This document shows positions 46,138-55,914 of a stretch of DNA of 64,000 bases, in pieces; position 1 is the stretch's first letter, and each line of letters begins with the position of its first letter. The notes beneath the pieces were generated by a model. The model did no database searches and had not been told where the DNA came from. It saw nothing but the letters and a program-made list of their open reading frames with translations. The translations under genes and the position numbers were made by a program. The stretch spans positions 1,736,001 through 1,800,000 of the forward strand of contig JAJNNQ010000077.1 of the NCBI GenBank assembly GCA_027886175.1. The letters are read 5' to 3'. Source of the stretch: Phylloscopus collybita (Eukaryota > Chordata > Aves > Passeriformes > Phylloscopidae).

Positions 46138-46284
46138 ATGACCCCGTTGCTAGACCCGGAAGACAAGTTAGTGTTACAGATGTGGGGAATGTATCTTGCG
46201 CGTTGGCAAGTTGGTATCTCCACTGAAAGTCTAGCAGAAGTATATATTTGGGAAAAAATCACAGGGATTCATCCCAACCCCTAA
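46138..46284 (+). pseudogene. Short gag-start-like ORF in the compact ERV
   Basis: A 48-codon frame starting MTPLLDPEDKLVLQMWG 118 bases past the LTR, at the usual gag position. It ends in TAA after KITGIHPNP, and a second frame (46315-46704: ELEELTKLSKIWERS) follows. This suggests a gag matrix region broken by a stop. The family assignment is by position only. Confidence 0.45.
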
Positions 46285-46549
46285 AAAAGTGCAGTCTAGG
46301 TCATTCTGGTCCTCTTGGGACTTCTCTTGAGTGCGGAGTTAGAAGAGCTAACTAAATTGTCAAAAATTTGGGAGAGATCTATGACAGTCTTTGAAAAGTC
46401 AGGAGAAGATTTTCTTTTCAGTTCATTCCCAGATCCGGCTGAAGAGCACCGAAATTTCGAGACTGTGACTGGCGACAGCTTGGTGATTTTCCCGAAGCCA
46501 TTTCCAGAAGTCCCAGGTTCGTCTTCCCCCTCCCCCCGTGAATTTACTC

Positions 46550-47780
46550 CTGGGAAGGAAGGTTGGGAGCCCCCCGGGCATGCGCGGAGGCGATCAGCGG
46601 CAGTCTGCGGATCTGGCGCCGCGAAAGCGCCGTTCCCCGATCCCTCTGTGTCGTTCCCCATGAACGGCCGCGTGCGGGAAGGGGGAGGAGGTCGAGGGTC
46701 CTGAGACGCCGTCGCACCCCGCCCTGCAGTCACCGTGCCGCGCTTCCCACGCAAAAAGCCCATCACGGCACCTACGGCGGTTCCTTCTTGCGCAGGCACG
46801 GGCAGCCCGCCAGCCACCCCCCTGCACAGTGTGCCTCAGACACCACCCCGTGTTCCCCTGCCCCAAAAACCCGACAGCCCGCTGTCCCACACGATGGGTG
46901 GGAGTGAGTGGAACTCGGTGGGGCTTGAGACCTTGGCGCCACCCCGAGAGCCTCACAGCGGCAGTCTGGGCTCAGCACGGCCTGGGAAAAAGAGGGGATG
47001 GGAGTCGCCCATCCCCAATACCTCTGTCTCAGACACTCGGCAAATGGGAGTGACTGCGCGTCCAGCACGCACAGATTCGACCAGAACAATTGTTTTCAAA
47101 TGCCCGAGCTGGGGAGACCACGCGCGGTTTTCTTTTCGGGCGGAGAAAGCAAACGGGTTTTCTGCGAACGCCCGAAATCACGCGGCCGCAGCGCTGGAGG
47201 AGTGGCCGGGCAGGGCGGCTCTGTGCAGCCACTGCAAAAGGGGGAAGGGGCTGCCTCCACTGCCCCCCAGCCCCTCAGCCCCTGCCGGCTCTGCACAGCC
47301 GGGAACGCCACCCCCCCCCACGCCATGCGGTGCCCGCTGCGCCTGCGCTGCCAGCAGGTGGGGCGGCTCCGCCGCGGAGTCGCCGCGGAAGACGGGCGGG
47401 GGTGCCGCGACCCCCCCCCCCCCCCCCGCCCAGCGGCGCCCACCAGGGCTCCCTGGCCAGGAACGCCGCCCGCCCGGGCGTGCACGGAGGTGGCGCAGGG
47501 TCTCCCTGCGCCAAGCCGGGAACGGCCGACCCCACCCCCACTGGCTCGACCGCGGAAAAAGCCCCGCCGGCTCCTTCCGGTAAAGGGACCCGGCGGCACG
47601 GCAGTTCCGCCGGGCACTGCTCTGCCACACGCCTGCCCCTCAGCATCTGTGTTCCCTGGCAACACTGCCGAATTAGCGTGGGCTGTGGTTCCTCCTGCGT
47701 CTGTCCCCGTGGCTCCATGCCGTGTCACCGTGCGCTCCAGGGAGCTGAGACCTTCCTGGAACGAAGTGAAACATACGGCT
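46550..47780 (+). other. CpG-rich, proline-rich ERV interior
   Basis: Strong rise in GC and CG dinucleotides compared with all other DNA in the window. A frame of 282 codons (46735-47583) is rich in P, S, A and R and ends abruptly; frames on the other strand are just as long, so coding is doubtful. It contains a 17-C run at 47411-47427. Confidence 0.5.
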
Positions 47781-48639
47781 TGAGGACCGAGACAATGGGG
47801 TGTTGAGGACCGCTTGTGGGAACCACAGAGAGTTCTCTTGGCCCTGCTGGCATTACAACAGCCGGAATAGCAGGTGCCCGGAGTGCGACACAGTTCTCTC
47901 TGTCTGCTTCTGTGATGTTCAGAAAGCAGGCTGAGAGAGACTTGTGGCTCTCTCTCAATCACCAGAGGGAACTCCAGAGATCCTTCAACCTGTGCCTTTG
48001 CAGCCCTTTGTTTTCAGGACTGGGAACTGGTGGCACTGGGATGTTTGCTTCGTGCCGGCCGAGCACCCTGAGTCCCTGCACAGCAGTCCTGGCCTGGTGA
48101 ACATCCCGAGTTGTGTATCCTGCACTTCCCTGATGTCATCCCTCCAGAAACCTGTCTTCAAGGCCTGATGCATGGAGGGAATGGAGCACTGCTTCGACAG
48201 CCAGCGACCCGTGATTTTACGGACTCAGAGGGACTCTTACCTGTGGTTTTGCTTGCATCCCACGGGAACTGTTGGGAACCTCTGGGGGCGGGATGTCTTG
48301 GCTGGGTTTTGGGGGGCGGATCGGGATGGATTGTAACAAGGGCCACTGCATTGAATGGCACAGCATCTCACCCGACAAGAGAAATCAGCGGCTGGTCACA
48401 AGTTCTGCCTGTGTGGCAGACAACATGTTTTGAAAAAAAAAAAAAAAAAAAAAAGGTGGGAAAAAGCAGGGACAGTCCCTGCAAATTGGCCAAAAAAGCA
48501 ACTTGGAAACTGTGACCAGAATGAAAGCTGACAAGTGGAGAAATCTGCAAGTCATCATTTGAAAACCTCTCCACAAGTAGATACAAAAATCTGCATTTTC
48601 ATTTTTTCTTTTCTTTTTATATAAACTGAAAGGGTGAGA
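47781..48639 (+). other. Distal ERV interior, possible env remnant
   Basis: Near 47816-47960 a frame reads GPAGITTAGIAGARSATQF, a small-residue-rich hydrophobic stretch that could be an envelope fusion-peptide remnant. No other env landmarks are seen. A run of 22 A lies at 48433-48454. Confidence 0.35.
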
Positions 48640-48943
48640 TGTTGCCACGCTTCGTGCCCACCATGTTTTGGTTTTAGGAAATTCTGTTCCCAGGCACTCT
48701 TCTGGTAGACAAGGTCACATATTGTAAACTACCTTGTTTTGCACATACTTTGCCAGAGGAGGGATTTCGCGTGGTGGTCTCTGGAACTGACCAATGGTTC
48801 CCAAAGGTCCCACCTCTAAGGTGGGCACATCTGTAAAATTATAAAAGAAGCCCGAGAAATAAATGTGTGGCTCCTCCCTGGATGAGGAGTCCACGCAGCC
48901 TTCTATCACTCCCTGCCCCCATTTATTGTGTCCAACAGCGACA
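48640..48943 (+). repeat. 3' LTR of the compact ERV
   Basis: TGTTGCCACGC to AACAGCGACA; it matches the 5' LTR with about 30 differences. Confidence 0.88.
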
Positions 48944-49575
48944 GTTTCTTTGCTTCCAGCAAGGCCCAGCTGTGCCTCAATGCACCCTTGGTTCCACGAG
49001 GCCCTGCTGTGTCACAATGGATCCTTTTTTCCACGAGGCCCTACAGAGTCAAAATGCACCCTTGGGTCTATGAGGTTCCATCATGTCACACTGGACATTT
49101 CATTCCATGAGTTTTCATACTGTCAACAACAGTTTCCTTGGTTCCACAGTGTCACAATGGCCCCTTGGTTCCATGGGCTTCTGTAGTGTAACATGGTCAC
49201 CTTGATTCCATGAGGTTCTGCAGTGTCACAATAGAAACCCTTGTTCCATTAGGCCTCCAAGTTTCACAGTGTTTGATTCCAGGAGGCACCACAAAGTCAC
49301 AATGGACCCTAGGTTCTGTGAGGTTCCATAGCATCCCAATGGTCACCGTGGTTCCATGAGATTCCTCAGTGTCACAATGGTCTCCACGGTCCCATTAGGC
49401 CCTGCCTTGTCACAATGGTCCCCTGGGTTCCAAGGAGGCCCTGCTGTGACACAAAAGACCCTTGGTTCCATGAGGTTCTGTGGTGTCACCATGTTCTTCT
49501 TGAATCTGCAGTGTAACAATGGACCATTGGTTCCACAGGGCCTGGCTGTGTCAAAACTGTCTCCTTGATTCCATG
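48944..49575. repeat. 37-bp-type minisatellite, inverted orientation
   Basis: Reads as the reverse of the other arrays (CCTTGGTTCCATG, GTGTCACAATGG) and matches 30640-31300 in reverse. It begins exactly at the LTR end. Confidence 0.9.
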
Positions 49576-50088
49576 AGCCCCAGGCACTGAGAGATGGTTG
49601 AAGAAGCTGCTGAAGGAGTCAGAAGCAAAAGCCCAAGTCCCTTGGAGCATCCCTGGGCCCCAGTGAGGGCAGGGAGTGCCAAAGGCTGCCCAGGCACTGG
49701 TGAGAGCAGCTCCTTGAGGCCAGGATTGCAGGGAGCCCAAGGCTGTGAGCAGGGACTGCAATGCTGAGCAAGGCCTGGGCTGGCTGGAGGGAGCAGAAAG
49801 GCCAAGGCCTGAGCCCAGGCCTGGCACAGCAGGGCCTGTCCCTGGCGGCTGGCTGGGGGCTGTTGGTGGGGCAGGGGGATGGCAGGGGCAGCAAGGACAA
49901 ATGTCCTAAAGCTGCAAGGCCTGCCAGCCTGCTCAGGGAGGGGCCAGGCAGAAGCCAAGTGCGGGCTTTCCTGCAAGGAAAGTTCCTTCTGTGGGGCCTG
50001 CAGAGGCGCTGGCAGAGGCCAGGGGACAAAGGCCTGGGTGCCTGTGGCCCTGCCAGCCCTGCCCAGCCCTTGGCCATCTCTCCTGCAG
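49576..50088. repeat. Receptor-flank DNA, inverted counterpart of 29246-29780
   Basis: GC-rich; no gene recognised. The end CCATCTCTCCTGCAG leads into CR1. Confidence 0.7.
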
Positions 50089-50690
50089 GTGTGAGTGTGG
50101 ATCTGCTGGAGGGCAGGAGGGATCTGCACAGGGCCCTGGACAGGCTGGATCCAGGGCCCAAATCCAACCATGTCAGCTTGAACAAGACCAAGGGCCAGGT
50201 CCTGCACTTTGGCCACAACAACCCCTGCAGTGTTACAGGCTGGGGACAGAGTGGCTGGACAGCAGCCAGGCAGAAAGGGACCTGCAGGGACTGCTGGACA
50301 GCAGGCTGGACATGAGGCAGCAGTGTGCCCAGGGGGCCAAGAAGGCCAATGGCTCCTGGCCTGGATCAGGAACAGTGTTGCCAGCAGGAGCAGGGCAGGG
50401 ATTCTTCCCCTGTGCTCAGCACCAGTTGGGCAGCACCTCAGGTGCTGTGTCCAGTTCTGGGCCCCCAATTGAGGAAGGACATGGAGGGGCTGGAGCGTGT
50501 CCAGAGAAGGGCAACAAGTCTCGTGAGGTGTCTGGAGCACAAGTACTGTGAGAAGTGGCTGAGGGAGCTGGGGTTGTTTATCCTGGAGAAGAGGAGACTC
50601 AGGGGAGGCAAGGCAGTGTCAGAGCATATGTTGGACTAGATAATGTCCCAGGTCTTTTCCAACCTTGTTGTTCCTGGGATTCTCTGAAAC
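50089..50690 (+). mobile_element. CR1 fragment with 3' end
   Basis: Plus-strand frames give VSVDLLEGRRDLHRALDRL, then [20 protein letters not shown] and [12 protein letters not shown], followed by CTTTTCCAACCTTG and a terminal TTCTCTGA. Same 5' truncation as 28648-29246. Confidence 0.9.
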
Positions 50691-51575
50691 CGCCCTTGCA
50701 GCAGTTGCAGGATGAGCCCTGGGCCTCCTCTTCAGAAGGTGCAGCAGCCCAGGTGCCTCAGCTTCTCTTCACAGCCCCAAAGCCCATCCTGTCAGTCCTG
50801 CAGAGCCTCTGCAGCTCCTCCTCATTGCCCACAACAGGGAGCCCCACAGGCAGACACAGCAGCCCAGATGTGCCCCCCTGGCCTGGGGTGCCTCTGGCAA
50901 GGGAGCAGCAGGAGGAACTACAGGAGCCCTTGCAGAGCCCCAGCTGTGCTGTTTGCCCCCAGCCTGCCCACGGCCAGCCTGGGGCTGCTGCCGGGGCTTT
51001 TCTCTGCTCAGCCTTGGCCTGGGCAATGTGTTCTGGAGAGAGCCTGGGCAAGGAGCCTGCAGCCCCCAGGCCCTGGCCTGAAGCCTCAGCACTGCTGCTG
51101 TGCCAGCAGTGCCCATGGCCTGTCCCTGCTGCAGCCCCGGCACTGCCACCCCCAGCCCTGTGCCCGGCCCCGAGAGCACTCAGGCCCTACAGCAACAGCA
51201 GGGCCAGGAGGGCAGCGGGGCAGGGCCACGGCAGCAGCACTGGCAGCACCAAGTGCTGCTGCTGCTGCTGGCCACAGCTGCTGTGCCAGCACTGATCTGC
51301 CCCCAGCTCTGCACACAGACATTGCTGCTGCAGCTGCAGAGAAGGGAACCAAAGGGGCATCTCGTCAGGAAACTTGGCTGGGAGATCCTTGAGTTCCTTT
51401 AAAGCCACCAAGAGCACAGCCCCTCATTGACACAGTCTGTGGCCACAAGGAAGGTGGAGAGGAACAAAATGAGAAATGGGAAAATCACTGACATTTCTTT
51501 GTGGACAATATTAAAATAGTAAAACAAAGAAAAATAACCTCCAAAGTGAAACCAACAAGAAGTATCAAAGATTAA
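50691..51575. repeat. 3' flank of receptor 3
   Basis: Inverted match of 27090-28640 with a deletion. CAG/CTG-rich; long frames on both strands have no domain. Confidence 0.6.
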
Positions 51576-51581
51576 TTTATT
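51576..51581 (-). promoter_or_regulatory. Possible poly(A) signal of receptor 3
   Basis: Minus-strand AATAAA 30 bases after the stop, equivalent to that of receptor 1. Confidence 0.5.
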
Positions 51582-51611
51582 ACAAATTATTTGCAGAAAT
51601 TGTTTAGCATT

Positions 51612-52544
51612 TTAATGTTCCTGACACCATCCAGTCATCAATCTCCACACTGCAGCCTTGAGCTCCGTGTTCCTCAGGCTGTAGATGAGGGGGTTCAGGG
51701 CTGGAGGCACCACCGAGTATAGAACTGACAGGGCCAAATCCAGGGATGGGGAGGAGATGGAGGGGGGCTTCAGGTTGGCAAACATGCCAGTGCTGACAAA
51801 CAGAGAGAGCACGGCCAGGTGAGGGAGGCAGGTGGAAAAGGCTTTGTGCCGTCCCTGCTCAGAGGGGATCCTCAGCACAGCCCTGAAGATCTGCACATAG
51901 GAGAAAATAATGAACACAAAACAACCAAAAGCTACACAGACACTAACAGCAAGAAGCTCAAGTTCCCTGAGATAGGATTTGGAGCAGGAGAGCTTGAGGA
52001 TCTGTGGGATTTCACAGAAGAACTGTCCCAGGGCATTGCCATGGCACAGGGGCAGGGAAAATGTATTGGCTGTGTGCAGCAGTGAATAGAGAAAGGCACT
52101 GGCCCAGGCAGCTGCTGCCATGTGGGCACAAGCTCTGCTGCCCAGGAGGGTCCCGTAGTGCAGGGGTTTGCAGATGGACACGTAGCGGTCGTAGCACATG
52201 ATGGTCAGCAGGGAAAACTCTGCTGAAATGAAAAATACAAACATAAAGACCTGAGTAACACATCCTGTGTAGGAGATGTTCCTGGTGTCCCAGAGGGAAT
52301 TGTGCATGGCTTTGGGGACAGTGGTGAGGATGCAGCCCAGGTCAGTGAGGGCCAGGTTGAGCAGGAAGAAGAACATGGGGCTGTGCAGGTGGTGGCCGCA
52401 GGCTACGGTGCTGATGATGAGGCCGTTGCCCAGGAGGGCAGCCAGGGAGATGCCCAGGAAGAGGCAGAAGTGCAGGAGCTGCAGCTGCCGCCTGTCTGCC
52501 AATGCCAGCAGGAGGAAGTGGCTGATGGAGCTGCTGTTGGACAT
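51612..52544 (-). CDS. Olfactory receptor, family 14-like (receptor 3)
   Basis: An intact 310-residue seven-helix receptor, same length as receptor 1 and without the helix-5 insertion of receptor 2. Motifs: NSS at residue 3, GN in helix 1, HSPMFFFLLNLALTD, MCYDRYVSIC, FSY in helix 5, KAFSTCLPH, and PPALNPLIYSLRN. It differs from receptor 1 mainly in helix 3 (TQVFMFVFFISAEFSLL), helix 5 and the tail (WRLMTGWCQEH). Helices 3 and 5 line the odorant pocket, so ligand preference may differ. The start was chosen because upstream codons are not shared and a splice acceptor lies 24 bases before it. It would act in the olfactory neuron membrane. Confidence 0.95.
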   Translation of the reverse strand: MSNSSSISHFLLLALADRRQLQLLHFCLFLGISLAALLGNGLIISTVACGHHLHSPMFFFLLNLALTDLGCILTTVPKAMHNSLWDTRNISYTGCVTQVFMFVFFISAEFSLLTIMCYDRYVSICKPLHYGTLLGSRACAHMAAAAWASAFLYSLLHTANTFSLPLCHGNALGQFFCEIPQILKLSCSKSYLRELELLAVSVCVAFGCFVFIIFSYVQIFRAVLRIPSEQGRHKAFSTCLPHLAVLSLFVSTGMFANLKPPSISSPSLDLALSVLYSVVPPALNPLIYSLRNTELKAAVWRLMTGWCQEH

Positions 52545-52567
52545 TTGCAGCCTCTGGACATTACAAC

Positions 52568-52600
52568 CTTACGAAGGAGGAAAGACAATGACATTTCAGG
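52568..52600 (-). promoter_or_regulatory. Splice acceptor before receptor 3
   Basis: Pyrimidine-rich run ending CCTTCGTAAG at 52568. AG is kept, but the preceding base is A rather than the C of receptor 1, so the site is probably weaker. Confidence 0.45.
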
Positions 52601-53634
52601 GGAGATTTCTCACAGAAGAGTCAAAAGCCTTTCTCAAAAACCCTTTCCTGCCACTAAACTTCCCTTTTGTCTGTATTTAAAAGACCTTCCTTCACCTGGG
52701 TTGCTCTACCCCTGTTTGCTCCTGGTCAGTGTTGTGTGAGGAGCCAGACCTGGACCTGCAGGACACCTGGGAGTCAGCCCTGACCCCCAGTCAGTGCAGT
52801 GGAACAGGGAGGGCAGGAGCCAGTCCTAGTGTTTGAACTTGGATAAAAAATCTACTCGTAACGCACAGAAGCTGCCAGGGCAAAGGGATGGGGATTGCAG
52901 GAGGCAGAACGAGAGATTCTGCGGCACCTGGGGAGAACAGAGAGTCCAGTGAGGTAGGAGGTTTGTCTGAGCCTCAGTGCAGACTGAGGGGAGCTGCTCT
53001 GTCCCTCTCTCCTGTTCCCAGCTGCCCTGGACTTGCACCTTTCTGAGCTCCACTCCCGTGTTTCCCTGGAAAGGCAGGAGACACTGCTGAGAGAAGAGGG
53101 ATCCATCCCTGGCACACAAAGTGGCTCCTGCCTTTCCCAAAGCCAGGGAGAGTCAGCTCATTCCCAGCCTGCCAGCCTGCCCTGCCCTGCCAGAGCTTCC
53201 TGGGGCAGAGGGAGCTGGGACACCCCACTGCTGTGCTCAGCCTGAGCAGGAGGAGCCCAAGGGCTGGGCCTGAGCCTGCAGCTGGAAGTGCCATTCCCAG
53301 AGAGCCCCTCAGCAATGCCAGCAGCAGCAGCTGGGCAGGGCAAGGAGAGAGAGAGCCGGGCCCTGAGGAAAAGCCTTTCCCTACCCAGCCCTGCCCAGCC
53401 CCTGCAGTGCAGGCAGCAGCAGTGCAGGACAGTGGCCCTCAGGCCCTGGGCAGCAGGCACTGGGCACATGGCAGCAGAGATGCCCTCCATCTCTGGAGCT
53501 GCTCTGCCGGCCCAGGAGGGGACTGAGGGCCCCCAGGCTGAGGGCTGTGCTGGCTGCCAGGGGACACAGCAGCTGTGCTGCTCAGGCCAGTGTCTGCCCT
53601 GCAGGGCAGGGCTGGCAGCTGCCACATCTCTCCT

Positions 53635-53687
<53 letters not shown>

Positions 53688-54715
53688 GCTGCCCTCAGCA
53701 CTGCCTCCCTCCCTCCCTGCCCAGGGTTATGCTGCTGCAGCTGTCCCAGCCCGAGCTGTTCCTGTGGGCCCGGGCTCCTTCCCTGCCACAGCTGCCAGAG
53801 CCCAGCCCAGCCCCTGGGCCAGCTCTGCCCTGCAGCTGCTCCCGGCTGCAGGCATTAAAGAACAGCTCCCCCAGGCCTGGGCACCATGGAAAGCTGATGC
53901 TGCATGGATCTGGAGCCTGGGCAGCTGCAGGCACTTGCTGAGCTTCCCAGGAAAACTCAGTGGGATGGTTTAAGGGTCTCAGCCCCTGCTCTGCCCTGCA
54001 CAGCTGAGTTTCCACTGCCACCAAGCTGAGCCAGGGAAAAGTGGGAGCACAGATTCAGGAAAGCAGAGACACAAGCAGGAAACTCCTGCCCTCAATGAGC
54101 TCATGCAAAGTCCCCTCAGAAATGACCTGGGCATGAGCTGGAGCTCTGAGCAGCCCTGGCACACACAGCACCCTCTCCACAGCAGCAGCAGCAGCAGGAG
54201 CTGCCCTGGCAGGAGTCACTCCTTGCACCCACTGCTCCCCTCCAGCATCCATGGGAGCTCCCAGGAGGGCTGAGAGCTGCCACTGGCAGGTGGCAGATGC
54301 CCTGGGCTGGCCAAGAGCCCTGAGGGCTGCAGGAGCTGCTGTGCAGGACAGCCCTGGGCAGCCCTGGCTGCAGCCCCAGCTTCAGCCCCTGCAGCCGTCC
54401 CTGGCAGCAGGAGCCGTCCTGCCCTGTCCCTCTGGCGGTGCCCAGGGCAGCCCCGCTCTGGAGCACATCCTCCCCCAAAGCAGAAAGGGCAGCAGAGCCA
54501 TCCTTACAGTCACCTCAGTGCTGTCCTGGGTCAGCTTGAGGAGATCCCTGCAGCCAGAGAATGAGTGTGCCAAAAGCTGTAAAAATTTCCCCAGAAAAAA
54601 GCTCAGAGTTTTCAAAAGCTGTGAAGATTTCTCTGTGAATAATCTCAGAATTGTCCTTCCTGTCTCTTTAAGCCTCTGTCTGCTTCACTGCTCTCAGTTA
54701 TCTGCAAGCAGTGCC
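52600..54715. repeat. Receptor 5' DNA, copy B
   Basis: Counterpart of 13730-15780; same GC-rich composition, no domain-bearing frame. It has a short deletion near 53535 relative to A and C. Confidence 0.7.
53636..53686 (+). repeat. CAG microsatellite, copy B (expanded)
   Basis: Seventeen uninterrupted CAG triplets, against ten in copies A and C. Confidence 0.95.
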
Positions 54716-55070
54716 CTCAGCCCTGCTGGGCTGAGTGAGGAGCTGCTCCTCAGGAGAAATGTCCTTTTGTAGCTCTTCCTGGTTTCCAAGATCATCCTCT
54801 CTTCCAGGAGCCCAGCCCAGCTCATCAGCACAGACACAGCACAAGGACTTTAATTAATCTCTTGGGGATTTGGTGCTGTTTACATCAGATTCAGTCCCTC
54901 AGAGTGTGCAAAAAAAACTTCTCAAGAACTCCAAATCAGATTCCAAGTCCAAACTTTCTTTAAGTTTTAATGGGTCCCACTGAGAAACACAACTGAGAAA
55001 GTTTCCCCAGTATCCTGGTAGAGCAGAACACTGCAGGCAGTGAGGACAGGTGGGGACAAACAAGGCAAAG
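54715..55070. repeat. Inverted repeat, left arm (copy B)
   Basis: Reverse-complement partner of 62930-63290. Confidence 0.7.
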
Positions 55071-55914
55071 GTGTCTCTGATGCTGAGCAAACCTGGATGT
55101 GTTTCAGGAATGCAAAGGGCCAAGGCCTGAGCCCCAGCCCCTGCCAAGGCACATCCTGTCCCTCCCTCCTTGCTCAGGCCTCTTCCCAGGCCACTGGGAT
55201 GTGGGGATGTGCAATGCCAAGGGCAGCACCATGGGGCAGCCCCTGCCAGGCTGCTGAGCAGTGACAAGGAGGCTAAGAGGCCCTTGCAGGCCTGCAAGGG
55301 TCACTTGTCCCCTCCTGCTGGCTCAGGCCCAGGGCCAGCAGCCATGGCCCAAGTGCTGCAGGAGTTGGCTGTGTCAGGGCCTTGCAGCTGCTGCCCATGC
55401 CTGTGGCCTGTGCAGCCCAGGCTGTCCTACGGTGTCCATGCCCTGTGCCTCTGTCCCTGCAGGCTGTCGTCACCCGCGGCTGCCCCACCTGGCTGGGCAC
55501 TTCCTTTGCTGACAGCTCTGCGTCCTGCCTGCCTCTGCCTGGGCACACACAGCCTTGGGCTGGATACCAAAAGGGTTCATTCCATTTTTACTGTGCCTGT
55601 GAACTTCTAGCACAGGAACAAGGCATGCAGGGCCTGCGCTCCCAGCAAGGAGGGTTGTGAGAGAAGAAGACATCTGGCTCAAGAGTACAGTGATGGAAAA
55701 AACAAGGATTGAATCTGGGAACTTGGGGTGGGTTTTATGGTAATGGGTAAATTGTAATACACATATAAGACTTTATATAAGTAACACTATTTTAGAATCA
55801 CATGTCCACGTAAGGTTATGAGTTACCATATGTTGGACCTCAAGCCTGAATAAATGATCCCCTCTTAAACACCAAATTAGTGTTAAGGAGTCTTATTCTG
55901 ATAATTTGGACATT
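55071..55914. other. Block DNA without a recognised gene
   Basis: Counterpart of 16131-16964. Confidence 0.5.

Larger units (their letters stand above)
45717..48943 (+). mobile_element. Compact ERV with tRNA-Trp-like primer site
   Basis: Two LTRs of 304 bp (45717-46020 and 48640-48943) of the same family as the solo LTR at 18024 enclose 2.6 kb. A primer site follows the first LTR and a purine-rich AAACTGAAAGGGTGAGA precedes the second. The interior has short gag-like frames, a strongly CpG- and proline-codon-rich middle and a possible env-like tail, but no protease, reverse transcriptase or integrase, so it would depend on another element. The LTRs differ by about 10% by eye, and there is no target-site duplication (TCATCA against GTTTCT). 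Confidence 0.88.
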
